The notes below the pieces were generated by a model. That model had not been told where the DNA came from. It searched no databases and saw nothing but the letters and a program-made list of their open reading frames with translations. A program made the translations under genes and the position numbers. This document shows, one piece after another, positions 34,027 to 43,300 of a DNA stretch of 64,000 bases. Every line of letters begins with the position of its first letter. Position 1 is the first letter of the stretch. This stretch comes from Spyradosoma sp004558035 (lineage in GTDB: Bacteria; Verrucomicrobiota; Verrucomicrobiia; Opitutales; UBA953). Where the stretch lies: positions 248,001-312,000 of the forward strand of contig NZ_JBNPNH010000002.1 of the NCBI RefSeq assembly GCF_050314555.1, given 5' to 3'.

Positions 34027-34399
34027 GCTTAGACGAAACGCCCCGCCTTGTAAAGCGGCGCAGCGCGAGGGGGAAGTAAAGTGATGAGGTGACGGAGTTA
34101 TGAAGGTTATGAAGGTTCATTGAGTTCGGCTGCGCCGAAAAGGCTTCGGAAAACTTTTCTTCGCGAAGCGAAACGCAAAGAACTTCCATAACCTTAGAAA
34201 AGTGATGAGGTGACGGAGTTATGGAGTTATGAAGGTTCATTGCCTTTCGCGCCGCGAAAAATCTTTTTCGAAATCCTTTCGGCGAAGCCGAGCGCAAAGA
34301 ACTTCCATAACCTCATAACCTCATCACCTCATAACCTCTTCCTTCCCCCGCCCTCTTTTGCTCTTTCCGTTTTCCCTTTTTCGGCGGATAATCGCGCAC
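34027..34399. repeat. Divergent spacer: tandem GTGATGAGGTGACGGAG elements and hemN promoter
   Basis: Two copies (about 34080 and 34201) of a GTGATGAGGTGACGGAGTTATG arm, each with GAAGGTTCATTG after it, are complementary to ACTTCCATAACC / CCTCATAACCTCATCACC (about 34182-34336). Small hairpins (CGGCTGCGCCGAA, CTTCGCGAAGCG) lie between the arms. The last 35 bases form the hemN promoter. Confidence 0.65.
34364..34392 (+). promoter_or_regulatory. Promoter abutting hemN (possible leaderless start)
   Basis: GATAAT at 34387-34392 with a weak -35 TTTCCG (34364-34369, 17-base spacing). Only seven bases separate the -10 box from ATG 34400, so transcription would begin at or next to the start codon. The sequence TTTCGGCGGATAATCGCG closely resembles the truB promoter (TTTTCGGCTATAATCGCG at 52337-52354). 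Confidence 0.5.
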
Positions 34400-35797
34400 A
34401 TGAAACACGCCTTGGACGTCGATCTCGAACTCGTGAAAAAATACAACGTTCCCGCGCCGCGCTACACTTCGTACCCGACCGCGCTGCAGTTCCGCGAAGA
34501 TTTTTCGGAAGAGGAAATCACGCGGACGATGCGCGAGGACGTCGCCGCCGGCGGGAACGCGGTTTCGCTCTACGTCCACATTCCGTTCTGCAGAACGCTG
34601 TGCCGCTACTGCGGCTGCACGAACGTTCCCGCCACGAACGCCGCCGACGCCGACCGCTATCTCGACGCGCTCGAAAAGGAAATCGCCCTTCGCGCGCGCG
34701 CGCTCGCGCCGGCGGGAACGCCGCTCCGCGTCGAACAGCTCCACTTCGGCGGCGGCACGCCGAGCGCCCTCACGCCCGCGCAGATCGACCGCCTTTCCGC
34801 CATGCTGCGCGCGGCGTTCGCGTTCGCGCCCGACGCGGAAATCTCCGTCGAGCTCGACCCGCGGACGGCGACGCCGGAAATCGTCGCCGCGTTCCGCCGC
34901 CTCGGCTGCACGCGCGCCTCGCTCGGCGTGCAGGATCTCGACCCGCGCGTCCAGGTGGCGATCCGCCGCGTCCAGCCCGAGCCCGTCGTGCGCGCCGCGA
35001 TGGAGACGCTCCGCGCCGAAGGCTTCACCTCGGTGAACTGCGACCTGATCTACGGGCTCCCGTTTCAGACACCGGAAAGCTGTGAAAAGACGCTGGACGC
35101 CCTGCTCGCGCTCGCGCCCGACCGCTTCGCCGTGTTCAGCTACGCGCACGTGCCGTGGCTGAAGCCGCAGCAGAAGCTCCTCGAAGCCGAAGGTGGGCTG
35201 CCCTCGCCGAACGAAAAGCTCGCGCTCTTCAAGACCGTCGCCGAACGCCTCACGCGCGAGGGCTTCGTCTACATCGGGCTCGACCATTTCGCGCGCGAGG
35301 ACGACGAGCTCGTCCGCGCCCTGCGGGAACGCCGCCTGCAGCGCAACTTTCAGGGCTATTCGACGCACGCCGGGCTGCCGATCGTCGCGCTCGGCATGTC
35401 GGCGATCTCGCAGTCCGCGCGCACGTTCCTGCAGAACGACAAGACGCTCGACGGCTACGAGGCGCGCATCGCCGCGGGAACGTCCGCGCACGTCAAGGGG
35501 CTGCTCGTCTCCGAAGAGGATCTGCGCCGCCGCGCGATCATCACGAGCGTCATGTGCGACTTGGAGCTCGACTACGCGAAGCTTTCGCGGCGCCTCGGCC
35601 TCGATTTCGAAAAGACCTACGCCGCGGAGCTCGCCGCGCTCGCGCCGCTCGCCGCGGACGGGCTCGTCGCCTTCCGCGCGGACGGGGGCGGGCTCGACGT
35701 GACGCGCGTCGGGCGCATGTTCGTCCGCAACATCGCCCTGCCCTTCGACGCCTATTTCCGCGCCGGCGCGCCGAACCGCCACTCCAAGACCGTGTGA
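34400..35797 (+). CDS. hemN: Oxygen-independent coproporphyrinogen III oxidase
   Basis: A 465-residue radical-SAM enzyme decarboxylating coproporphyrinogen III without oxygen. The start at ATG 34400 matches the family N-terminus (VKKYNVPAPRYTSYPTA). The 4Fe-4S motif CRTLCRYCGC lies near residue 64; GGGTPSALT, LGVQDLDPRVQ and YGLPFQTPESCEKT follow in normal order, and the C-terminal HemN domain ends RAGAPNRHSKTV. PRYTSYPTA and the full length argue for true HemN rather than HemW. It fits an anaerobic lifestyle. Confidence 0.95.
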   Translation: MKHALDVDLELVKKYNVPAPRYTSYPTALQFREDFSEEEITRTMREDVAAGGNAVSLYVHIPFCRTLCRYCGCTNVPATNAADADRYLDALEKEIALRARALAPAGTPLRVEQLHFGGGTPSALTPAQIDRLSAMLRAAFAFAPDAEISVELDPRTATPEIVAAFRRLGCTRASLGVQDLDPRVQVAIRRVQPEPVVRAAMETLRAEGFTSVNCDLIYGLPFQTPESCEKTLDALLALAPDRFAVFSYAHVPWLKPQQKLLEAEGGLPSPNEKLALFKTVAERLTREGFVYIGLDHFAREDDELVRALRERRLQRNFQGYSTHAGLPIVALGMSAISQSARTFLQNDKTLDGYEARIAAGTSAHVKGLLVSEEDLRRRAIITSVMCDLELDYAKLSRRLGLDFEKTYAAELAALAPLAADGLVAFRADGGGLDVTRVGRMFVRNIALPFDAYFRAGAPNRHSKTV

Positions 35798-37079
35798 GCG
35801 TTCCGGAGCGGCCTTCCGGTCTCCGCTTCTTTTCTCTTCGCATGAAATGCGGAACAAACATAACCCCATGCGGCGACGCCGCTTGGGGACGCGCCCGCAA
35901 AAGAACACGCGCTTGAAAAGCGCAACCGCCCCGCGGGAACGACGCGCCGCGAAAACGTCGGACGCGTCGGGCGGTTGCGCCTTTCAGGCGCGGCACATAT
36001 GCGGTTTTTGCCCCAAGCGCGCGCTTCGCGTCGCGCATGGGGTTACGTTTGTTTCGCCCCGTCGGGGCGGAATTGTCCAGCGTAGGGTTTTAACCCTACG
36101 TGAACGGACAAAAACAAAGCGCGCTGTAAGTGCGCGATTGCGGGAACGCAAAAACGAACAGAGATTTCGGGGATTTTGAGGGATTGGATTCACTCCCGCG
36201 CCGCGCTCCGCCGGAGCGAAAAAATATGCGCGCGCCTTACGACTGAAGGCAGGAATGCCTTCGCCCCCATGTTCCCGCATGAAATGCGGAACAAAAATAA
36301 CCCCATGCGGCGACGCCGCTTGGGGACGCGCACGCAAAAGAACACGCGCTTGAAAAGCGCAACCGCCCCGCGGGAGCGCCGCGCCGCGAGACGTCGGACG
36401 CGTCGGGCGGTTGCGCCTTTCAGGCGCGGCACATGCGCGGTTTTTGCCCCAAGCGCGCGCTTCGCGTCGCGCATGGGGTTACGTTTGTTTCGCCCCGTCG
36501 GGGCGGAATTGTCCAGCGTAGGGTTTTAACCCTACGTGAACGGACAAAAACAAAGCGCGCTGTAAGTGCGCGATTGCGGGAACGCGAAAACGAACAGGGA
36601 TTGCGGGGATTTTGAGGGATTGGATCCACTCCCGCGCCGCGCTCCGCCGAAAAACGGAATTGAAGTTTTCCTCCGCGAATTTTCGTCCGCGAATGCGGGC
36701 GAACTGACGCTAACCGCGGAGAGAGCGCTCCGCGCGAATCCCGCGGAATCGCCTGAAACGCGCGCGTCCCCGAAGGGGGCGAACTTCCCGGGGCGTCGCG
36801 GATTTCGGGGATTTTGAGGGATTGGATTCACTCCCGCGCCGCGCTCCGCCGGAGCGGAAAAATATGCGCGCGCCTTACGACCGAAGGCAGGAATGCCTTC
36901 GCCCCCATGTTCCCGCATGAAATGCGGAACAAAAATAACCCCATGCGGCGACGCCGCTTGGGGGCGCTCCCGCAAAAGAACTCGCGCCTGAAAAGCGTAA
37001 CCGCCCCGCGGGAACGCGACGGAGGGTAGGCGTCCCCGCTTGCCCTCGAAATCCCTCCCTCGGATTCTTCTCCGGGCTC
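35798..37079. repeat. Tandem multi-hairpin mosaic repeats (about 437-bp period)
   Basis: A 1.28-kb gene-free block. Unit 1 begins at 35840 and unit 2 at 36277, nearly identical over about 370 bases; a third, truncated copy begins at 36915 after about 200 bases of other sequence. Each full unit strings together small hairpins: CCCCATGCGGC / GCCGCTTGGGG, GCGCTTGAAAAGCGC, GCGCCTTTCAGGCGC, CCCCAAGCGCGC / GCGCATGGGG, CGCCCCGTCGGGGCG, GTAGGGTTTTAACCCTAC and GAAGGCAGGAATGCCTTC. ORFs in this block follow the repeats and differ between copies, so none is called. Confidence 0.8.
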
Positions 37080-37370
37080 TCAGCCCTGCGTCTTCCTGCG
37101 GCGGCGGGCGGGAGCTCCCGACTTCTTCGCGCGAAAGCGCTCGGCGAGCGATTTGAGCTCTTCCGGAGATTTTCCGCGCAGATCCACGCGCTCGCCGAAT
37201 TTGCGGTTCACGTCCCTTTTGTCGATCTCCACTCCGAAATCCCGCGTCAGTTTCTCCGCGAAGGCTTCCCGCAGATAGTCCCGCAGATGTTTCGGCTGCA
37301 GGTGCTCGGAAAAAATCTCCATGAGGCGAATCGGGATGCTGACGGTTACGAGTTTCGACGACTTTGACAT
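37080..37370 (-). CDS. Small basic protein, ribbon-helix-helix-like
   Basis: 96 residues from CAT 37368-37370 (MSKSSKLVTVSIP). A short beta-strand (KLVTVSIPI) followed by helices (RLMEIFSEHL, KHLRDYLREAFAEKLTRDF) resembles RHH DNA-binding proteins, and the tail is Lys/Arg-rich. No partner toxin gene is adjacent. It lies between the hairpin-repeat block and the Sel1-repeat gene, on the opposite strand. The family call is tentative. Confidence 0.5.
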   Translation of the reverse strand: MSKSSKLVTVSIPIRLMEIFSEHLQPKHLRDYLREAFAEKLTRDFGVEIDKRDVNRKFGERVDLRGKSPEELKSLAERFRAKKSGAPARRRRKTQG

Positions 37371-37536
37371 GCCTCCAAATTTCGCCTTGCGGAAACGCTC
37401 CACTCAAAAGATAGAATACAACTGAAACAGCAGTTGCAAAATTAAAGGCGGGACGCTTAAATTTCCTCATTCACCACCTTACAGATTCATTCCGAAACCT
37501 GCGCCTTGTCTTTTTGAACCTCCGCCCCTTTCGATC

Positions 37537-38526
37537 ATGAAACCGCCGCTTCCCTTTTTCCTCCTGCTCGCCGCCGCCGTTCCCGCGTTCGCCGGAAACG
37601 ACGCGCCCTCCGCCTCCGAACCGGACGCCGAAAGCGCTTCCGCGCTCCCGTCCGACGCGCTCGCCGAGCTCAAAAAACGCGCCGACTCGGGCGATTCCGG
37701 CGCGCAGACCGAGCTCGGCATGCGCCTCCTCTACGGCGTCGGCGTCCCGGAAAACGCCGCCGAGGCGGAACGCCTGCTGCGCCTCGCCGCCGCGCGGAAC
37801 AACCCGCTCGCGCACTTCCTGCTCGGCAACATTCTCTCTGAAAAAGGCGACGAAGCGTCCGCGCGCGAAGCGCTCGCGCACTGGGAAAAAGCCGCGCCGT
37901 ACATTCTCGGCGCGCGCTACAATCTCGGCGTCGCCAACATGCGCGGCGACGGCTGTCTTCCCGACCTTTCCGCGGCGGCGCTTTGGCTCGTCCGCACCGC
38001 CGGCGCGGAACCCGATCCCGAAAACCTCGGGGACGCCGACGTCGTGCAAAGGGCGCAGCGGATTCTCGAACGCGACTTTCCCGAGCTGCTCCCCGCGACC
38101 CCGCTTTCCGAAATCTGCCGACGCGCCGAAGCGGGCGACGCGGACGCCGAACTCGCGCTCGCCGCGCGGCTGCGCGACGGACTCGCCGACGGCGATCTCA
38201 CGCCCGAAGCCCGCCGCGAAGAGGCGTTCAAGTGGATGGTCCGCGCGCACGCCCACGGCCGCGCGGACGCGCGCGACGTTTTCTGGCGCCCGCTCTACGT
38301 GCGGGAACGCGCCCGCGAGGCGCGTCTGCGCAAAAAGGCGGACGCGGGCGACGCCGCCGCGCAGCTCGAGCTCGGCATGCTCCACCTCGGCGACATGAAC
38401 GCGTTCCCGCGCCGCGAGGCGAATCCGCCTCTCGCTGCGAAATACCTGCGCCTCGCCGCCGCGCAGGGCTCCGCCGAAGCCGCCCACCTCCTCGCCGACC
38501 TCGAAAAATCCGATTCCGAAAAATAA
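37537..38526 (+). CDS. Exported Sel1-like (TPR-type) repeat protein
   Basis: 329 residues with a signal peptide (KPPLPFFLLLAAAVPAFA). The mature part contains Sel1-like repeats of about 36 residues recognisable by A-x-x-x-L-G motifs: SGAQTELGMRLLYGVGVPENAAEAERLLRLAA, NPLAHFLLGNILSEKG, AAAQLELGMLHLGDM and GSAEAAHLLADLEK. Such proteins are periplasmic scaffolds. It lies just before the Hsp70/HerA operon on the same strand, but composition and codon use are those of the host genome, so it is not clearly part of that system. Confidence 0.75.
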   Translation: MKPPLPFFLLLAAAVPAFAGNDAPSASEPDAESASALPSDALAELKKRADSGDSGAQTELGMRLLYGVGVPENAAEAERLLRLAAARNNPLAHFLLGNILSEKGDEASAREALAHWEKAAPYILGARYNLGVANMRGDGCLPDLSAAALWLVRTAGAEPDPENLGDADVVQRAQRILERDFPELLPATPLSEICRRAEAGDADAELALAARLRDGLADGDLTPEARREEAFKWMVRAHAHGRADARDVFWRPLYVRERAREARLRKKADAGDAAAQLELGMLHLGDMNAFPRREANPPLAAKYLRLAAAQGSAEAAHLLADLEKSDSEK

Positions 38527-38620
38527 TCGGAAAACCGCCCCCGCGCTCGGCTGACACGAGTATGAACGACCTGAAGCAAACCTGAATTTCAATCGACAAC
38601 AAACATCTCAAATTTAGAAA

Positions 38621-40360
38621 ATGGAAAACGCAGACAATAGATATGTTATCGGCATCGACTTCGGCAGCACGCAGAGCGCGGTCGCGGTCATGCGCATCGG
38701 TTCCCGCGAAGCGCCGGAGCTGATTCGAATCAACTCCGGAGAAATCATTCCGACCAGAATGGCGATCCGGGAAGACGACGACGGCGACCCGGAAGTCATC
38801 GCCTGGGGAGACATCCCCAAGGAGGTGGTGCAGGAGACGGAAGGCGTAAAAATCGTTTCCGACTTCAAGCGCTACCTCGGCAACACGGACAAAACCGCTC
38901 GGGACGATCCGGACGCCGACGCGAAACGGAACGCCGAAAAATACACGAAGCTTTTTCTGAAAAAACTCGCGGAGCTTGTCCGCGATAAAAAAGAAGGCGG
39001 CGGTGAACTTTCTCCGGAAAAATACGTGACCTGCATCGCTCATCCGGTCGCATGGTCACAAACGCAGATTAATCTGCTGAAACGGCTCGCCGCGGAGGTC
39101 GGATTCCCGGAAGACGAAGAAGGCATCCGCACAATCGAGGAACCGATCGCCGCGATGCACAGCCTTCGCGTTTCCGAAGACAGGGAACTGCTCTTCGGAA
39201 ATCGTTCCGAGCATTATCTGGTCGTCGATTTCGGAGGCGGAACTTTGGACACGTGCATCATCAAGACGGATATCCAAAATCCTCCGAAAATCGTGTTTTC
39301 CGCCGGCGATTCTCTTCTCGGAGGAAAAGATTTCGACGCCGTCATCGAAAAACTCTTCTGGACGCATTTCGACGGGAACGAAGGCGACATCAGGCAGAAA
39401 GAGTATTGGAAAAACGAGCTGCGATCGCTGTGCCGCAACAACAAAAACCGTATTTCAATGGAAATTTCCGGAGACAACAAGGATTCGGTGCGCTTAGAAT
39501 TTCCCGGATTGCCGGGCCCCGAGACCTCCTTCACCGTGACCAAAGATCAGCTGGCGGAATGGAGCCCGGATCGCTGGAAGGGGCATTTCGAGCACATCGT
39601 CGGTCGCGTCAAAAAATGCATCAATGACACCGTGGACAATTGCTCGAACATGTGGGACGGGAAAATCAAGAAAGTCATTCTGACGGGCGGTTCGTCTCAA
39701 TGGTTTTTCATGGACAAACTCGTTCAAGAGAAATTCGCGCTTTCGGAGGAAAAAATTTTCAAATCCGGTTCCGCCTACACGGACGTCGCCATCGGAAGCG
39801 CCGTCAACATCGGTCGTAAGGGCGAGCCGGAAGCGACGAAAGGGCTTTATCTGCGCTTTTGCCTCAATCCGAATCGGAAGAAGGCGCCGGAAGACTGGGA
39901 TTGGAGCGAAGCGAAAGAAATTCTGAAGCCTCGAAGGAAAAAATCCGAAGACGAGAAGCTTCTCAAAATCTGCAAGTTCGAAAAAACGAAGTATCTGTTC
40001 TCGCAGGAAATCGCGTTTGCGTTTTCGGAGGCGATGAAGCCCGAAGACGCCGCGCGGGAGAAGCCGAAAGACGTCTCCATCGTTTCCTTCTTCGCGAGGA
40101 GAAACGCTCCTGTTCTGCAGAAACCTAAAAACATCTGGAACGCCTTCAGGGGAAAAGCAACATCGGGAATCGAGGACGGCTATCCGATTTACGTCAAGGT
40201 CAAAGAAGGCGCGACTCTCGGGAGAAAAGATCTCTACTGCATCGTCAAAGACGCAAGCGGCAAAGAGATTCTGAACGCCGAGCTGATTTCCAATCGTCTG
40301 TCGTGTTCCGGCTGGTTGGGTTTCGGGCAACGCAAGGAAATCACGCTTTCGAAAAACTGA
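38621..40360 (+). CDS. Hsp70-like (DnaK-family) ATPase of the HerA/LHH operon
   Basis: A 579-residue actin-fold ATPase. Phosphate-1 motif GIDFGSTQSAVAVM (D13), IEEPIAAMHSL, phosphate-2 VVDFGGGTLDTC (D203) and the adenosine motif VILTGGSSQ (from residue 352) are intact. The C-terminal 180 residues do not look like the DnaK substrate lid: no EEVD or GGMP tail, but a positively charged region ending in a beta-rich segment (GWLGFGQRKEITL). It is therefore a specialised Hsp70 relative, not the housekeeping chaperone. It is the first gene of the operon, 19 bases before the HerA-like gene. A partner role in remodelling toxin or translocase is inference. Confidence 0.8.
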   Translation: MENADNRYVIGIDFGSTQSAVAVMRIGSREAPELIRINSGEIIPTRMAIREDDDGDPEVIAWGDIPKEVVQETEGVKIVSDFKRYLGNTDKTARDDPDADAKRNAEKYTKLFLKKLAELVRDKKEGGGELSPEKYVTCIAHPVAWSQTQINLLKRLAAEVGFPEDEEGIRTIEEPIAAMHSLRVSEDRELLFGNRSEHYLVVDFGGGTLDTCIIKTDIQNPPKIVFSAGDSLLGGKDFDAVIEKLFWTHFDGNEGDIRQKEYWKNELRSLCRNNKNRISMEISGDNKDSVRLEFPGLPGPETSFTVTKDQLAEWSPDRWKGHFEHIVGRVKKCINDTVDNCSNMWDGKIKKVILTGGSSQWFFMDKLVQEKFALSEEKIFKSGSAYTDVAIGSAVNIGRKGEPEATKGLYLRFCLNPNRKKAPEDWDWSEAKEILKPRRKKSEDEKLLKICKFEKTKYLFSQEIAFAFSEAMKPEDAAREKPKDVSIVSFFARRNAPVLQKPKNIWNAFRGKATSGIEDGYPIYVKVKEGATLGRKDLYCIVKDASGKEILNAELISNRLSCSGWLGFGQRKEITLSKN

Positions 40361-40379
40361 GACTTGAAAGGAATCCCTG

Positions 40380-43300
40380 ATGGCAAATTCAATCACGAAA
40401 AAATTAGACGAGCTCGACGCGAACGAACGGGAAATCCTCGCCCGCGACGAATCCGACCGCATCATCGGATGGGCGCTCGCCCGCAACCATCTTTCGCTGC
40501 CGGAATTTTCCGACGTCGTGATGGAGGCGTCCAAAACGTCCGACGAGGCGTTCGACGTCATGAAATACACGCGATTCTTCAAGGTGGAGGAAATCGTTTT
40601 CGAGAGCGAAACGGAAGTGCATCTTCCCGGCGTCGAAAGCGTGCTCTCGTCCATGCGCGAAAGCGGACATTCGCTCGTTTTCCTCGTCCGCGGCACCGCC
40701 TCGAAAACGTCCGTTTACATGGGCGTGGCGGATACGTTCGGAATCGGAGATGAAAACGCGATTGCGGCGGCGGCGGAAAGCTACCGAGCGGCTTGGAACG
40801 CGTATTTCCCCGGCATGAAGACGACGAAGGTTTTCCGCGCGGAAATCGAAAAACTCGGATTCGATCTTCGGCACAGCCTTAAAGACATCGCGGTGCTGAC
40901 GGGGATTCCGTCGCTGAAGCGGGAAGAGAGCGAACACTCGTTCGTGCAGGGGCTGGAGCGCCTGATTCGCGCGATGCGCGGGAAATCTTATTGTTGGCTC
41001 AGCATCGCGGATCCGATTCCGCAGAGCGAGCTCGACGAGGTGATCCGCGCATGCCGAGCGCTGCAGACGGACGTTCATCGCTTCGTGAAAACGGACGTCT
41101 CCGAATCGAAATCGAAAGGCAAAACCGCGATGCTCGGGGTGTTCGGGATGAAAGGCTCGGCGGACACGTCGGGAGAAGCGCATTCGGAATCGAAGTCGCA
41201 CACAGACTCCAAGACGCAGAATTTCGCCGAGGCTCATCAGCGCATAACTGCGGGAATTTCTGCCGGCTGCACAATCGTAGGTGGCCTTTTGGGCACGTTA
41301 ATTCCCATTCCTGGGGTAGGAACTGCCCTTGGAGCTGCAATAGGTGCCGCTGTTGGGACCGCTGTTGGGACGGCATTGGGCGGAACTGCGGAAAAAATCG
41401 GGACTGCAATCTCTGGAAAAACCGGACACTCGGAAACCGTCAGCGACACCATCACGAAGACCGACACGATTTCCAAATCGCTTTCGTCACAGCTGATGGG
41501 CGGCGGTTTCGGTTCGGTCGGCGTGACGTTCACGGACACCTCGACCATCGGGCAGGAAATCGTGAACCGCAAGGCGCAATACGCCGAAGAAACGCTGAAG
41601 GCCTACGAAGACCGCCTCACGGAAGGCGTCGCGCTCGGCATGTGGAATCTCGGGCACTATTTCTGCGCCGCGGACGAAGAGACGTTTCGCCGCGGTACGG
41701 GCGTGGTGCGCTCGCTGTTTTCCGGAATGGAAAGCAAGTACGAGCCGCCGCGCGCGATCCGCATGCCGTCGGATTTCGGGAAAGTGCTTAGCCGCTTCCG
41801 CAACGTCTATCTGCGCTTCAAAAAGACGGAAGGCGGCAAGGACACGTTCACCGATCATCCGCTCGGGATTTTCTTCAACGGTCCGGGAACGCCCGTGAAC
41901 ACGCGCGAACTCGCGATCGCGACGCCCGTGGCGATGCAGGACGTCGAGGGCGTCACGGTCACGAAGCGTCCGGGATTCGGCGTCAATTTTTCCGCGCGAG
42001 CGGGCGAATCGGTCGTGCTCGGAAAAATTCTCGAAAAGGGCAACGACGTCGGACAGGAATACGCGATCGCGACGACGAATTTTCCGAAACACCTGGCGGT
42101 GTTCGGGCTGACGGGGTCGGGCAAGACGAACACGGTTCATTGTCTGCTCCGAAGATTTTGGAAGAAGACGGGCGTGCCGTTTCTCGTCATCGAACCCGCG
42201 AAAGCGGAATATCGCGCTTTGGCGAATCGAGAGGAACTCGGGGAAAAGCTGCTTGTGTTTTCGGCCGGGAGCGACACGACGGACGCATGCCCGCTGCGGC
42301 TCAATCCCTTCGCGTTCGACCCGGGCGAAGACACGGACGCGCGGCGCGTCCACGTGCTGACGCACATCGACCGGCTGAAGGCGACGTTCAACGCGAGCTT
42401 CCCGATGTATGCGTCCATGCCTTACATTTTGGAAGAGGCGATTCTCGACGTCTATCGCGATCGCGGTTGGGATCTGGGGCGTTCCCGCAATCGTTACGTG
42501 GATATCTACCGCGAAGACTTCAGCGACTACGTACCCACGCTCGAAGACCTGTATTGGAAAATCGACGCGGTCGTGAAGCGCAAAGGATATTTCAACGAAC
42601 AGGAACAGAACATTCGCGCGGCGCTGAAGGCGCGCATTTCGAGCCTGATGGTAGGCGCGAAAGGCTCGATGTTCAACTGCGCCCGCTCGCTTTCGGCGAA
42701 GGAGCTTTTTGAAAATCCCGTCGTCATCGAGCTCGAAAACATGGGCGACGACGACGAAAAGGCGTTCCTCATGGGACTGCTCGTTTCGCGCCTCTACGAA
42801 TACCGCAAGGCGACGTTCACGGCGGAGCCGGGAGAGGCGAAGGCGCGACACGTGCTCGTGATCGAGGAAGCGCACCGCCTGCTGAGCAACATTCCCGCCG
42901 CCGCGGAATCGCAGGAAACGGCGAACGTGAAGGGCAAGGCGGTTTCGGCTTTCGTGGACATGCTCGCGGAAATCCGCGCCATGGGGCAGTCCGTGATCGT
43001 GGCGGACCAGCTGCCCTCGCGCGTGAGCCCGAACATCGTCAAAGGCACGGGCACGAAAATCGTGCATCGCCTTTTGGCGAAGGACGATCGCGAGAGCGTC
43101 GGAGAAACCATGGGACTGAACGAAGAACAGATCGACGACCTGTGCCTGCTGCGCACGGGCGAATGTGTCGTGAACCAGGACGGCGACGCCAAGGCGTACA
43201 TGTGCCGCGTCAAGAAAGACGAGTGCCACGACGAACGCAAGGGCGGCGAAGTCTCCGAGGCTACGCGGAAGTTCCGTGCCGAACGCGCGGCGATATTCGC

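Noticed and set aside
35798..37079. CRISPR array
   Set aside because: Repeats are hundreds of bases long, the internal hairpins differ from one another, there are no regular unique spacers, and no cas gene is present.
38621..40360. Housekeeping DnaK
   Set aside because: The actin-fold motifs are present but the substrate-binding and lid regions differ, the tail lacks the DnaK ending, and no grpE or dnaJ is nearby. Its place in the toxin operon suggests a specialised role.
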